Source: Gossypium raimondii
Taxonomy: Eukaryota > Streptophyta > Magnoliopsida > Malvales > Malvaceae
Reading direction: 5' to 3'
Length of the DNA: 64,000 nucleotides
Assembly (NCBI RefSeq): GCF_025698545.1
Contig: NC_068571.1
Span: forward strand, 49,385,733-49,449,732
The notes beneath the pieces are model-generated. The model ran no database searches. It was not told the DNA's origin and saw only the letters and a list, made by a program, of their open reading frames with translations. Positions 36,912 to 48,710 of the stretch are shown here, one piece after another (the stretch's first letter is position 1; the number at the start of each line of letters is the position of its first letter). Made by a program: the position numbers and the translations under genes.

Positions 36912-37743
36912 TCAAGGCTTGACCTCACCTGCATTACTACCGTTCTGAATTGCTGCTTCTGTTTTCTTACTAATTTCATTGCCAACTGAATAGTTTTGTC
37001 CCTCATTGCAATTAGATGATTGTTTCTCCTTGATTACTCCTTCAGGTTCACTGGTGCTTCTTTCTTGTTTCGCTTTTTCTTCTCCTCCCACCTCATTTTT
37101 TTTGTTCTGTTCCCCAGATTGAAGCTCTTTTTCAGCTTCAGCCACTGGTTGTTTAACCTTTCCTTCAATCAACAATTCCATTGGGGAAAATCCAGAAGCA
37201 CCAGCTTGAGCTCCATCCTGGGACTTCTCAGATACTGCTTTAACATTTTCCTTACGTTCTTTGATATCAGTAGATATATTAGCATCTTCTGCATGTTGAA
37301 CTTCTTGAGAAGTGGGTTCAGTTTTGCTATTAGCATCTTCTGTTTCATCTTTATTCTAATTTTCATTTTCCTTCGCAGCAACGTTTCCAACCTCTCCTTC
37401 CACATTCATTTTCTCAGACTTTTCAGCCTCTTCCATTTGAATGTCTTTAGTCTCCTCAATTCCTCCAGATGCAGTCTCGGATTCCTTGTTATCCTTCGAA
37501 GCCGCTGCCTCGTTTTTTTGAAAGTTCACTTTATGTTGTTGGCATTGCTTTTACCTTCTCACTAATCCTTGCAGATCTCCTTGGGGTCTCGCCGGTGCCC
37601 CAATAAAATTCTGATACTGCTGGACCCCCAGGGTGTGCTTTAAGGTACTTTTCCAATTGCCTCTTGTTACTAATTTCCTCCCCTGTGGGAGCAATGAATA
37701 TGATCTCATGTTTCGTAGGAGACACCCCTTTCTTTGGTATGAA
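36912..37743 (-). pseudogene. MBD10/MBD11-like methyl-CpG-binding-domain protein, decayed
   Basis: After a perfect acceptor at 37744-37745 the frame reads the back part of a plant MBD domain ([50 protein letters not shown]). It then meets a TAA at 37531-37533. The family's charged tail continues in another frame (KDNKESETASGGIEE), meets a TAG at 37356-37358 and reads on to its natural end (TEAAIQNGSNAGEVKP) at 36912. Thus there are two stops and one frame change. The first exon, which carries the front of the MBD domain, is not found upstream. Intron acceptor retention shows a DNA-level copy, not a retro-copy. The intact family binds chromatin in the nucleus. Confidence 0.87.
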
Positions 37744-38117
37744 CTGCAAGCAGAACAAAACACTTGAGATTGCACTGACCTGTTGATAGGAGTTATCGGA
37801 AAGGAAGGGATGCAATGAAAGCCCTACTAGTGTAGCCAACTTTGGAATTGTTTCCAAGTAATATATAATTAAATACATTGTGGATCCATAACGAGTTTAC
37901 ATACATTACACCGAATATTTAATAACTAATGCTATAATTTATCCAATAAATATTCTTAATTTATATTTTTTTCTACCATATTTTTACATATATACGGTAA
38001 AACTTTTTTTTTCCTATTTTTAACAAAATATTAATTATATCTAATCACGATAAAATAAATATACTAGCAATTAAAAAGTATTTCCAATTGTAGTTAAAAT
38101 AAGAAAAATAAGTTTGT

Positions 38118-38123
<6 letters not shown>
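37744..38123. other. Former intron and upstream side of the MBD copy
   Basis: The sequence just right of 37743 reads as the 3' end of an intron (pyrimidine-rich, then TGCAG). The open frame that runs into it from 37878 is intron sequence, not protein. Further right it becomes plain AT-rich DNA. Confidence 0.5.

Positions 38124-38167
<44 letters not shown>
38124..38167. repeat. (TA)n microsatellite, 22 units
   Basis: Uninterrupted TA tract; a second shorter one lies at 38222-38244 and a third at about 40486-40505. Confidence 0.95.
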
Positions 38168-38169
<2 letters not shown>

Positions 38170-39269
38170 TAATTTATCCTTTTATTTTGCAGTTGTTGAA
38201 GTCTTATTCATCACTTGTCATTATATATATATATATATATATATTATTTTTAGAATTTTTTAATAATTATTTATAACTATTATAATGTTTTATAGCTTTG
38301 TGTTCGTACATAACAACTCTGGATAAATGGGTATCTAAAATTAAATGAATTTGGATGTTCATTTATTAAGGTTCATTCTAGATGTGTACATGCCATGTCA
38401 ACATACTTATCTGTGTAGCATGACCCATGTTAACTTCTTATGATTTCTGTCTGTCAAATCAGTGATTATTAATAATAAAATCTATCAACAGTGAGTTTTA
38501 TTAATAGAAGATAACAATTAAAATTTTTTAATCAATTATGGTTCAATTAGGTGTACTTTTCTTTAAAATTTTAATTAATTTTTTAATTTTCTCCTAAGAG
38601 TTATTTCTAAAATTAGAAAAACATAATTTTCAATTTACCATTTACTAGAGAGTATAAATATAGCCCACTGGCTAGTATGGATTGTTCATTTCTAATCCAT
38701 TTAATTTGTGGGTCACCATTTTATGGCTTGTCCTGCCCATATAGGAATGAACAGAAAAAAGCCCATAAACGTAACTGGGGACCATTAACAGAGCCCGTTA
38801 ATATTATAATTTATTAACAGAAATTTAGGCTCATGAAACAAATTTTTTTTTTTTGAAAACATAGAAGAAAACGTGAAATGAAATTTTTTATTATTATTTT
38901 TACTAAAAATATTTTGTAAAAGTGGAAATGATAAAATAAGAGTTTTAACTTTAAGATGAATTGCTATAAAAAAATTGAGATGAATTGGTCCTAGTCTAAA
39001 CTCTATAAACTTAAAAATATTTATTTTTCAACAGTTTTTCTAATATTAAATCTAGTACATTGGTTCGAACTTCGAAGCTATATAAATGTAATAATTTTTA
39101 TTTTATTTTTGAAAAAAATAATTACCACACATGTTTTCATGTTTAAAAACAAATTTTATTTCTGTTTTCTAAACTTATTTTTCAATTTAAAAAATAAAAA
39201 TGAAATTATTTTCTGAAATGAAAATAAAAATGTAAAATATTTTCAAATTGTTGGACATTAAAAATATTT

Positions 39270-40150
39270 AAAAATCATTAAAATATAAAAATCATAAAAA
39301 ATATGGACCCAAAAATCATAAAACTTAGAAATTTATTTTAAAATTCATAACCTTTTTTGAAATTATAAAAAATATTTTTAAAATTATAAGTATGCAAACG
39401 TAAATAAAAATAAAATATTCACAAAAATTTTTAAAAATCATTTGCTTGAAAATCTAGATTTTTTAGAAAATCTTAAAATTTTATCATATTTTAAAAATTT
39501 TATGGACTTTTTTCTCTTAATGAAAGTTTTATATTTTTAAGGAATTACTAGATTTTAGTAAAAAATCATAAAATTCTTTAAAAGGAGTAGAAACCCTAAA
39601 TCAAAGAATGCAAAAGAATATATATATTTAAATTTTTGAGAGTTATGAGAGTATGTATCTTTTTCTTCTTTTGACATTTTAATTCCATACATTATAATTT
39701 CAGACATAGATATAACTTTTAATTAATCATTTTCTTCAAACCTAACAGTGAAAACTTCTTATACGTTTCTAAAAGGTATTATTTAACTATATCTATCCCA
39801 TTGAGCCAACTTTTAAAGAATTTTATGAATTTTTTACTAAAAAACTTAAAATTCCTTAAAATATAAAAAATTATTAAAATGCAATAAAAGCCCTAATTTT
39901 TCAAAAAAAAATCATAAAATTTTAAGATTTTCTAAAAAAACACTTAGAATTCCAAACAATCAAATTTTTCGAAAAAGTTTATGAAAATTTTTATATCTTA
40001 TAAAGATTCACATGACACATACTTATAAATTTAAAAATATTGTTTATGATTTTAAAAAATAGACTATGATTTTTAAAATTTCTTTTAATAATTTTCCAAG
40101 TTTTAAATATTTTAATTTTTTTAGATTTTAAAGATTTTTTAAAATTTTCT
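39270..40150. repeat. AT-rich foldback repeat, ~320-bp arms
   Basis: The left arm (about 39270-39590) and right arm (about 39815-40150) are inverted copies. For instance AGTAAAAAATCATAAAATTC on the left is mirrored by GAATTTTATGAATTTTTTAC on the right, and TAGAAAATCTTAAAATTTTA by TAAAATTTTAAGATTTTCTA. The central 220 bases are not repeated. There is no coding. Because both arms are extremely AT-rich, edges are approximate. Confidence 0.65.
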
Positions 40151-40465
40151 GATATTTTTTAAAATTTAAGATTTTTACTTTTAATTGACACGTGGCAATG
40201 TATTATTGGATGATTAAACTTTTTTAGCGAAAAATATATAGGTGAGTAACAGAGACAAATTAAAAATACATGAGCGTCGATAGAAAAATAATACATGTAT
40301 CAAAATGATAATTTAATTATAGTACAAGAGCAAAAACAAATATTATACCAAAAACTACATATAAGTTTGTTGCCAGATAATTGTACATAATGTTTAATGT
40401 AATGTAACAATTTTTATGTCAATGCCTATTTGGTTCTTTAATCATCAAAATTTTAAATGTTGCTT

Positions 40466-40935
40466 AAGGTGATCTTGTTGTAGTGATATATATATATATA
40501 TATATAAACATATGTTAAACTCATTTGCTCTTTTAATTTAGCTACAGTTGTTTGGATAGTAATGACACTATAAAGAAAATGCCATATACCAATAGAATAA
40601 ATCCGTTGGTGTAAGCCTCAAAATCCGTCGATATATATCTTAAAGATTTATATAGATGGTCAAAAGAGATACCTCGACGAAAAGGTGATTGTTGCTGGGG
40701 GGGGGGATGTCAGTATAAACCTATAGGCATATATCTCTAATCCTATAATGACGGCTTGTCCGTCAGCAAAACGTTTTAGACGCTACCATACCTTTATCGA
40801 CAGTGACCTCTAACGGCACATTACTATATGATATAGTGACGGATCAATTTCCGTCAATAAAGACATATTTGACTTTTTTTTATTTTGTCGTTGGTATAGG
40901 ACTGAAATCCGTCAGCAAAACTTTTTGGTAATAAT
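40466..40935. other. CCGTC-rich segment resembling a CACTA subterminal region
   Basis: The words CCGTTGGT, CCGTCGATAT, GTCCGTCAGCAAAACG, GACGGATCAATTTCCGTC and CCGTCAGCAAAAC occur within 330 bases, with a ten-G run at 40697-40706. Clusters of such words in both directions are typical of the subterminal repeats of plant CACTA transposons. A TTGTTGTAGTG end-like word sits at 40470, but its orientation does not fit neatly, so the assignment is weak. Confidence 0.35.
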
Positions 40936-41229
40936 TAAAAGTTTTTTAAGCATTTTCATAATTATATTTAATTCATTAAAATAACTATTTAAAAATTATT
41001 AAATGAAAAATATAATTATAATCATTCATATAAATTAAGAAAAAAAAAGGGCGAATCACAAATCTAAGCCAACTAAATTTGATGACATCTCCATTATCCA
41101 TACTACATCAAACAGATGTGTACACCAAGTAACTAGTTAATTTCCTTACATCAAACACAATTCCACGCATAAGTTTACTCATGAAAAACAAATTTACAAA
41201 TTTATTATCCCTAAAAAACAACAATTATA

Positions 41230-41940
41230 CACCACCTTACATGAAGTTTGCAAAAGCTTTGGAGGTCATAGTCTTCCATGGAAGCACTTCCTTATTCCTT
41301 TCGTGTAACTCGATCTTGTAAGTTTCCCTTATGAATGTACTCAAACACCAAGGCCCCTTCCTCTTAAACATATTAAAAAGTTTTCAATTAATCTAGAAAA
41401 AAGGACTTGTTTTTTTATCTTTTTGAAGAGTGAAGCAAAAGACTCACGCAACGTACATAAATCATCGCAGTAACCAAGAAGCTTAACAATGTTGTCATGT
41501 TGGAGTCGGAGCCAAATATCTAGTTCTTGTTCAAACACTTGGATAAGTCGATCACCTCTGATGTGGACTTTAACCGCACCTTGTCTTGAATTACCAAACA
41601 AGTTAGCCAAGTAGACAATGCTAAAACTTCCTCGACCAATCACAAGTGAGAAATCTTTAGTAACATCTTAATCTCATCCCAACTGAATTTCCTAACAAAC
41701 CCTTCACCACCAACAACAATATATTTTCCCTTGCTCTTGGTTTCTTTAGGTTGAGCAATTGATGTGGGATTACTTCATCAGAGTTTCTTAAGGCATCTGA
41801 ACAAGAACCCCATGACAAACAATAAGGCTAGAACCAAGACAAGAGAAACAATGACGAGGATATCAAGTTGAGGGTGAGAGTGGGGTTGAGTTATTTTAAA
41901 AGAGTTAAAACTATCCTCATTTTCCTCTGTTACTTTTCCC
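41230..41940 (-). pseudogene. Receptor-like kinase fragment, decayed
   Basis: From right to left: a transmembrane stretch (LDILVIVSLVLVLALLFVMG), a juxtamembrane part broken by a frame change, then KFSWDEIK and a glycine loop (IGRGSFSIVYLA), the ATP-binding lysine in GAVKVHI, LQHDNIVKLLGYCDD, and after a probable small intron ALVFEYIHKGNLQ. A second frame change leads to EVLPWKTMTSKAFAN, then homology ends. Catalytic loop, DFG and the rest of the kinase are absent. The order and introns match a plant receptor-like kinase of the kind with a short extracellular part, but the subfamily cannot be set. It lies between two probable transposon ends. Confidence 0.7.
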
Positions 41941-42014
41941 AAGAAACAAACAATAAGAAGGAGAAAAAAGAAAAAAGAAAACCTTACAAGCTATAGTTTT
42001 ATGTTGCAAATAAA

Positions 42015-42237
42015 CCAAAAACAAAAAGTGTTTTTGGACTAATTCGAGCAATCCCTAACTTTAGTCAAAAGTAAAAAGAATACCACATCAGTAATTCATT
42101 AGTAGAGTAATGGAATTTTTAATGGAAATGACCAATTCGAGCAATTATTTTAATTAGAGTGACTAAATTGACAAAAAAATTTAAAATGACCAAAATAGAA
42201 ACGTCGTTATTTAAGAGTGACCTGCAGTATGGTTTAC
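42015..42237. mobile_element. Single arm related to the foldback element of the LOR intron
   Basis: Reads AAAGTGTTTTTGGACTAATT, then CTTTAGTCAAAA, then TAATGGAATTTTTAATGG, ending GTTTAC. The same order is found in the right arm of the element at 15589-16773. No inverted partner arm was seen to the left, so this is a solo or broken copy. Confidence 0.65.
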
Positions 42238-42379
42238 CTTTAATAATATAGTTGGTGAGATGTGCTACGAATTACGCATATAACTGAAAGGCATGGATGA
42301 AAGAGATGGTCCAAATCCATAAATGGAATAGTAGGAAGATATGTGTACGGATCATTGAAAATGAAATAGTATTAGGAAT

Positions 42380-42600
42380 ATGGGCGAAGTCAGAAATTTT
42401 TTTTAAGGGGGTCGAAATTAAATTATAATTTTTACGATTATTTTAATAATCTATATCTTTATAATTTTTAAAGAGTTAAATTAAATATTTATTATTTTTA
42501 AAGGGGTTAAAGTGTAATTTTACCTTTATTAATATAAAATTTTAAAAATTTTAATGGAGCGTAAATGAAAAATTTTCTATTTGCCCCTGATTAGGAACAA
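42380..42600. mobile_element. Short dispersed non-coding repeat, copy 1
   Basis: Wording such as GTCAGAAATTTTTTTTAAGG, AAATTAAATTATAATTTT and AAAGTGTAATTTTACC recurs inverted at about 48790-48980 (AAATTGCACTTTGC, ATAGATATAGACTATTAAAA). Two copies of one short repeat family are therefore present in the window, in opposite orientation. Confidence 0.5.
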
Positions 42601-44636
42601 GTACATTGATTCTAACCTACTTTCAGATCTAATCTGTTTCTTTCAATTGTGTACATCATTGGAATTGAAATTTGTATTTAACCGCTAAGAATTTTAGAAT
42701 ATACTCAATTTAATTATCACACTTGTACGAAAGAGCCCAACATTATTATTTATTGGCAGTGCCACTTTGTGTTAGGATCACGCTTTCGATTTCTCAAGGA
42801 ATTTCTTCAGATTTGAATATTCATCACGGTCGTTTGATAAAGCATTGATAGTTGGAATATTCTTTACTGGGATATTGATGTAGTAATTAACCATGCATTC
42901 TCAAAATGAAAAATAGATACCCCTCGTTAGGCTGACCTCATCAGGTTTATGTCCCTAACTAAAAGAGACTAAGACCGATCATACTTCGCCAAGTAATATA
43001 CTTGGCTAAGCAACATATCTTGCCACGACAAGATTATTGTGGCTCATCATTCACTCATCTGTACTAGAGTCAAATCAAATCATGCTCAAGAGCTCCCATC
43101 ACTCTAGAACTTCCATAATCGTACGACCCTCAACCTACTAGATGAATTATCCACGATCTCTAACTTAACATCCTTGTCAACAAGACATCAGATGTTGATT
43201 AATAAAGATCAAACAAGCTGCAGGCTAGCTAACAATAGATTCAACACCATTCAATATATGTATATTGCCAAATTCAACAATAATGTTCCAAACAACACCG
43301 AATGATTCAACCTTAAAACCCTATAGCTGAACTATATATAGTGACAGTAGGAAATGAACATGATATATATGATAATAATTGTTGATCCGTCATGAGGTCA
43401 AGGGGCTTCTTCATTTGATGACAGATAAGCTATATAATTCAATATCTTGTAATGAAACATAAGATCACATCACATGATGCACATGCAATGTCATGGCGAT
43501 GATTTGGACCATCAGAGAGAGAAACCAAATGCTATATGCTGCTGTCAGTGTCACCAAATTTGAGAGATCAGTAAATTTGTACATATTCCTCTCCCTGGAA
43601 AGTTAAGTATGTGGCTCTCAGGTTTTGAATTTGATTGATCAACAAGGCTTTTATAGTTTTGATATTATTAATATAATTATTTTTGTTTTGCACAAAAAAA
43701 AAAGAAGAAGAACGTATACATATCTTCATTGTTAGTAAATGCACAATGTAATGGTGGGACAATTACTGAATTTAATTCTTATTTCAACTAAGGGCAGTAA
43801 TTACAAAACAAAAAAAAAGAAGATCATTTGGAATATTGAACCATGAATTCACCACTTTTATATTGCACCATTTTACATGAATTGAAGCAAACCTACTGAA
43901 TGCACTTCTTGTTTTATATTTGCGATCGTATAGCCTTTTACTTTTACCAATGAACCTTGGGAAGGGTAGAAAGAGCATTTTCAAGCAGAAGACTCAAAAC
44001 CCCTTCCTTATTATTTCGGGGCTGTAAGCTAATAGTTTTTAACTTTGCCCCTACCCAATAGGGACCAAAAAGCTATATACAAACCAATTTACATGGTATG
44101 AATTCTGAAGGACCAGAAATGGTCATCTCATCTTTTTCTACATCTTCAGATATCTATCTAATGTTCAGAAGCAATGTTTCCTTTGCATTTTTTTCCTTAA
44201 CCCCCAAAATAGTATTTAAATTTTACTTTTTTTTTTCCTCATCTTGGTATTTAATTTCTTTTTGCCACAGGAACTTAAACTATATTTTTTTCTCAAGTTG
44301 GTACTGTCGTTAGACAAACCATTAAGTCTATTTAAAAAAAAAAAAAGCTTAACCCATAACTTAGTACTTAATTGATGCCTTTTTCCTATTTTGATACTGA
44401 TTGCCTTAATTATTTTTTTCTCAAGTCGATAGTTAAATCGCTAAGTCCATTTAAAAAAACAAGCTAATTAAAAATTGACATATGATAAAAAAAAGAAAAA
44501 ATAATATTTTCTCTTTTATATATTTCCAATTCGATCAAATAATTTATTAAAAAATTCATAAAAATAAATAATACTTTAAAAATAGAGAAAATTAATTCAA
44601 CTATTTTTTAGCTTGGTTCATCAGTTCAATTCCTAT
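42601..44636. other. Intergenic AT-rich DNA
   Basis: No gene is supported. A direct repeat near 44220-44340 and 44395-44460 shares TTTTTTCTCAAGT and CATTTAAAAAAA, suggesting a fragment of a dispersed repeat. The remainder shows nothing I can assign. Confidence 0.5.
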
Positions 44637-44641
44637 CTCTG
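44637..44641. repeat. Target-site duplication CTCTG, left copy
   Basis: Five bases directly before the element start TGTAACACCCC; the same five follow its end at 47707-47711. Confidence 0.85.
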
Positions 44642-47600
44642 TGTAACACCCCTTACCCGTATCCAACACCGGAATAGGGTACGAGGCATTACCAAAACAC
44701 ATACGCTTGTAAACGTATTTAAGTGAGTTATAAAATTTCAACTAAATTAAAACTTTCAAAATAATTAGAATGCTTCTATAACTTTTCACAATATATCCTC
44801 AAAATATTATAATCATAATAATTAGGGCCTACGAGACCCGGTACATACTCATACAATTCAATGCTTCATTTCCATTTCATTTAATTCGCAATTTCTCATG
44901 CTCACAATTTAGATCATATCACTAGCAATTTCCATTTAATTCACGTACAATTCAATGTCACTAAGTTTAACACTAATACGTATTTACCATTTAACTCAAC
45001 GTTTATCGATTATATCATTCAATAACACATTTATGAAATTCTTAATTTTGCAATGAAAATATCACTTTAGCTTAAATAACAACATCATCCCGGTATAAAT
45101 ACACTACCACTTATTCATTTACTTTAATTCATTTGGGCCCATTTGTCACTTACCATCCTTAATCAAATTAGGGAACAGTTACGGAAAATTGAGTACTTCA
45201 CTTTCACTTTGCCATAGTATAACTATGGTCTTACGTATGATCACTTATCACTTGTCCCTGATCAGATAAGTGTAGCCACTTATCACTTTGTTTCTTGATC
45301 AGATAAGTGTAGCCACTTATCACTTTGTCTCTTGATCAGATAAGTGTAGCTAAAGCTATCACTTATCACTTTTCACTTGTCACTTGATCGGATAAGTGTA
45401 GCCAAGCTATCACTTATCACTTTGTCTCTTGATCGATAAGTATAGCGAAGCTATCACTTATCACTTTCCACTTGTCACTTGATCGGATAAGTGTAGCCAA
45501 GCTATCACTTATCACTTTCCACTTGTCACTTGATCGGATAAGTGTAGCCAAGCTATCACCTATCACTTTGTCACTTGATCAGAAGTACTCAAATCCGGCG
45601 TTCCGCTCAATTTGATCATTTATTCAATTTTCGCATTTTTATTTTACTCTCTTTTCAACACTAAATACATTTCATCATACATTATATAATTCATGAAATT
45701 AACATTTAATCATTAAATTTCAGTCATATGAACTTACTATTTCATTATCTTACCACACTTGTTTCCTATACACATCACACAAGATATAAACATAGCATTC
45801 AACCATAGTCACAAGCTAGTATATTTAAACATAACTCTTTTTTGGAACTAACCACATGATAAACCATTCATGAAATTATTTCATGCCAAATCATATACCG
45901 AATATACGATACACACATACTATGAAACTTTATTTTCACACATGAGCTTAAACCAAAACCAATAATTCACAAATATAAGCATTATTTCTATTTCATCGTT
46001 TATCAATTATAATCAAGCATATGACCAATTATACACAAATCATTCATATACTTCGCAATTTTCCTCCTCTTCCTCTCCATTCCACATCCTTAATGTGTAT
46101 AACACACTTAAACAACATTAGCTATAATTTTACTATTCACTCACATGTATATTCAAAGCTGTTTATCCGAGTCAGAGTCACTAAATTATTTTTATCCGGA
46201 GATACAGAGCTCCAAATTAAGATCCGTTAATTTTACCTAAAACTAGACTCACATACTTTCTTACCATAAAATTTTCAGAATTTTTGGTTCAGCCAAATAG
46301 TACAGTTTATTCTTTAAAGTTTCCCCTGTTTTGCTGTCTGACAGTTCCGACCACTCTTCACTAAAAATTAATTATCTCATTGTACAGAATTTGGATGATG
46401 TTTTAGTTTGTTTCTTATAAAATAGACTCATTAAGGATTCTAACCATATAAATTATAACTCATAATCATTTTTGTACAATTTTAATGATTTTCCAAATTC
46501 AGAACAGGGAACCTGAATTCATTCTGACCTTGTCTCACAAAATCTATTATATCTCATGATTTACAATTTCATTACTTACACCGTTTCTTCTATGAGAAAC
46601 TAGACTTAATAAGCTTTAATTTCATATTTTATTCACCCTCTAATTCAATTCCCACAATTTTGGTGATTTTTCAAAGTCAGACCACTGCTGCTGCCCAAAA
46701 CTGTTTAGTGTAATATATTGATTACCAATTTGACTCTAAACTTTTAATACATGATAATTTCGTCCCTAGGCTTGGAAAATGAAATTCTTGCAATATAATC
46801 CTTAATTCAAGCCTAGTATTTCTCATACATATCAATAACAGCCCATAGATTCCATGAAATTTTAGAATTTATCCATGATTTCAATACTTTTCAATTTAAT
46901 CCCTAAAACATGTTTTCATCTAAAATTCTTTAATAAAACACCTTTAAACATCCATTAACATATCAATTTCATCAAAAAATAACAACAATCATATGAACTT
47001 ATCATTAGTATCTTCCAAAACTTTCAACAAAATGAGAAACTAGTAGAATACTAAGTTGGACCTAATTGTAAAAATCTAAAAATATAAAAATTTCAAGGAC
47101 AAAGCAAGAATTAAACTTACGTGAAGCCAAAATATGGAATACCAGCTCCAAACCCTCTTCCATGGCTGTCTCCCACCGAAATTTCAAGAAGAAATGGTCT
47201 TGAAATGCTTAAAATAAAATTTGGCCACATAAACTTTATTGTAATTCCAATTTTGTCCTTAATACATAAAAATCTTAGATTTTTTTTAACGGTATGTCAT
47301 CTCAGCCCCTAAATTGGTCCATTTTCTCTTTTAGTCCTTCCTTATTTAATTGTTAAGCTATTTAATCACTTTAGCAAGTTTTGCATCTTTTCAATTTAGT
47401 CCTTTTTAATTAATTAACTGCCAAAACATTAAAATTTTCTGACGAAACTTTAACACTACCATATTGACACTCCGTAAATATTTATAAAAATATTTACGGC
47501 TCGGTTTATAATATCGAAGTCTCGATACCTCTTTTTCTCAATTTCTTGACTTAATAAATTTTTATAAAATACAAATTACTAATTTAAAAATCTCTTAAAA

Positions 47601-47706
47601 ATCATATTTGGCTCGTAATTATTGATAATAAATTTACGAGCTTATTTTCTGAATTTGGTGATCTCGTACCACTGTTTTCGACATTTTTGAAAATCGGGCT
47701 ATTACA
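44642..47706 (+). mobile_element. 3.07-kb LTR-like insertion (solo LTR or non-autonomous element)
   Basis: Begins TGTAACACCCCTTACCCG and ends AAAATCGGGCTATTACA, with TG...CA termini and a perfect 5-bp CTCTG duplication on both sides (44637-44641, 47707-47711). That is the signature of LTR-retrotransposon integration. It has no gag, pol, primer site or internal LTR pair, so a solo LTR of a large-LTR (possibly Ty3/gypsy) element is the simplest reading; a coding-free retroelement is the alternative. Three further relatives lie at 54.6-64 kb. Open frames inside are short and not protein-like. Confidence 0.85.
45212..45588 (+). repeat. Tandem array of hairpin units inside the LTR-like element
   Basis: Starts with a single 17-base hairpin CCATAGTATAACTATGG (7-bp stem). 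Then come about seven units of 40-57 bases built on GATAAGTG, TAGC, and CACTTATC. In the simple units the stem is GATAAGTG/CACTTATC with a TAGC loop. In longer ones GATAAGTGTAGC pairs with GCTA and CACTTATC around a CAA loop with one bulged base. Confidence 0.85.
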
Positions 47707-47711
47707 CTCTG
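47707..47711. repeat. Target-site duplication CTCTG, right copy
   Basis: Matches the five bases at 44637-44641 exactly. Confidence 0.85.
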
Positions 47712-48400
47712 GACCAATACCTCAATCGGTTCCCAGTCCAGTTGGTCCTACTGTTAGTGTGATTATGAAAAAAACACTAGTTTTGATCAATGACATAACT
47801 CTTTTGATCGTGTCATGTAGAGCAAGTAGGCAGGGAAGCTCGAAAACAAGAGGATAATGCGCTTTAGTACTGTACCCGAATTCACATCCTCTTGCACTAG
47901 CAACAATGCCTATGCTAACTGAACTAAAACTCAATTAGTAGGTTATAAATTACTTACTTTAACATTCATTACAACTATTAATTCAGAAAATTCACATTAA
48001 ATTCCCTTTAAGAAATTTCTCTTCACTCTTGGTTCGTGATGAGTAGAGATTTTGTCGCGGGGATAATGTTTCCACAAACCATCTGCACCATGGTGGGGAA
48101 ACTATTACCCTAAAGAAGCTTCTTCTTCTCCGCCAAGACAACTCTAACCCATATCATTTTAGACACTTTTTTCAATAAATGAAAGTGAATTTTTTTCTAC
48201 ATTGCCGATATAAAAAATGGTAAAAAGAATCACAATTTAAAACGAATAATGTTGCCCCAAGAAAAGTATAATAAAGTCCACTGTTTTCAATTTATTGTCT
48301 TTTTATTTCTGCAGGTTATATTAACTGCATTTTTGTTTTTTTTTTGGTTTCCTTAGTTTATACTGCCTTTCACTTTTGCATGCATTTTCTTGGAGACGCA
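47712..48400. other. Intergenic DNA between LTR-like element and MITE
   Basis: A small open frame at 47722-47934 (minus) shows no recognisable domain. Nothing else stands out. Confidence 0.4.
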
Positions 48401-48710
48401 TGGTTGCAAACTTTGATGGCCTCAACTAAGAATTTCAATGGATCTTAAAGAAATGGGTATTGTATTTTTTCACCTTCAACTTATCTGTTTGTATTTAATT
48501 GATTTTTAAACATTTTTTAGACTTAATTTATATTCTATCACACACTGTGCTACCTTTATAGTAGCACTATTAAATTTTGTTAGAAATATACATAAATAAG
48601 AGTCTAAAAATGTTTAAAAATCAAATAGATAAGTTGAAGGTGAAAAATACAATACCCATCTCTTTAAGATCCATTGAAATTTTAGTTGAGGCCATCAAAG
48701 TTTGCAACCA
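48401..48710. mobile_element. 310-bp MITE, nearly perfect long hairpin
   Basis: The left arm begins TGGTTGCAAACTTTGATGGC and the right arm ends with its exact inverse, GCCATCAAAGTTTGCAACCA. Pairing continues for about 125 bases per arm with few mismatches (CAATGGATCTTAAAGA against TCTTTAAGATCCATTG) around a loop of about 60 bases. There is no coding. The near identity of the arms indicates a fairly recent element. No target duplication is obvious. Confidence 0.88.

Noticed and set aside
37020-37565. 181-codon phenylalanine-rich frame on the plus strand
   Set aside because: Antisense of the purine-rich MBD tail; hydrophobic composition is an artefact of reading the complement.
40470-40480. 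TTGTTGTAGTG as a CACTA transposon terminus
   Set aside because: The CCGTC-rich segment lies on the outside of this end, and no matching opposite terminus or 3-bp duplication was found.
45238-45588. CRISPR-like array of palindromic repeats
   Set aside because: Units are of uneven spacing with no unique spacers, it is in a plant nuclear retroelement, and no cas genes exist here.
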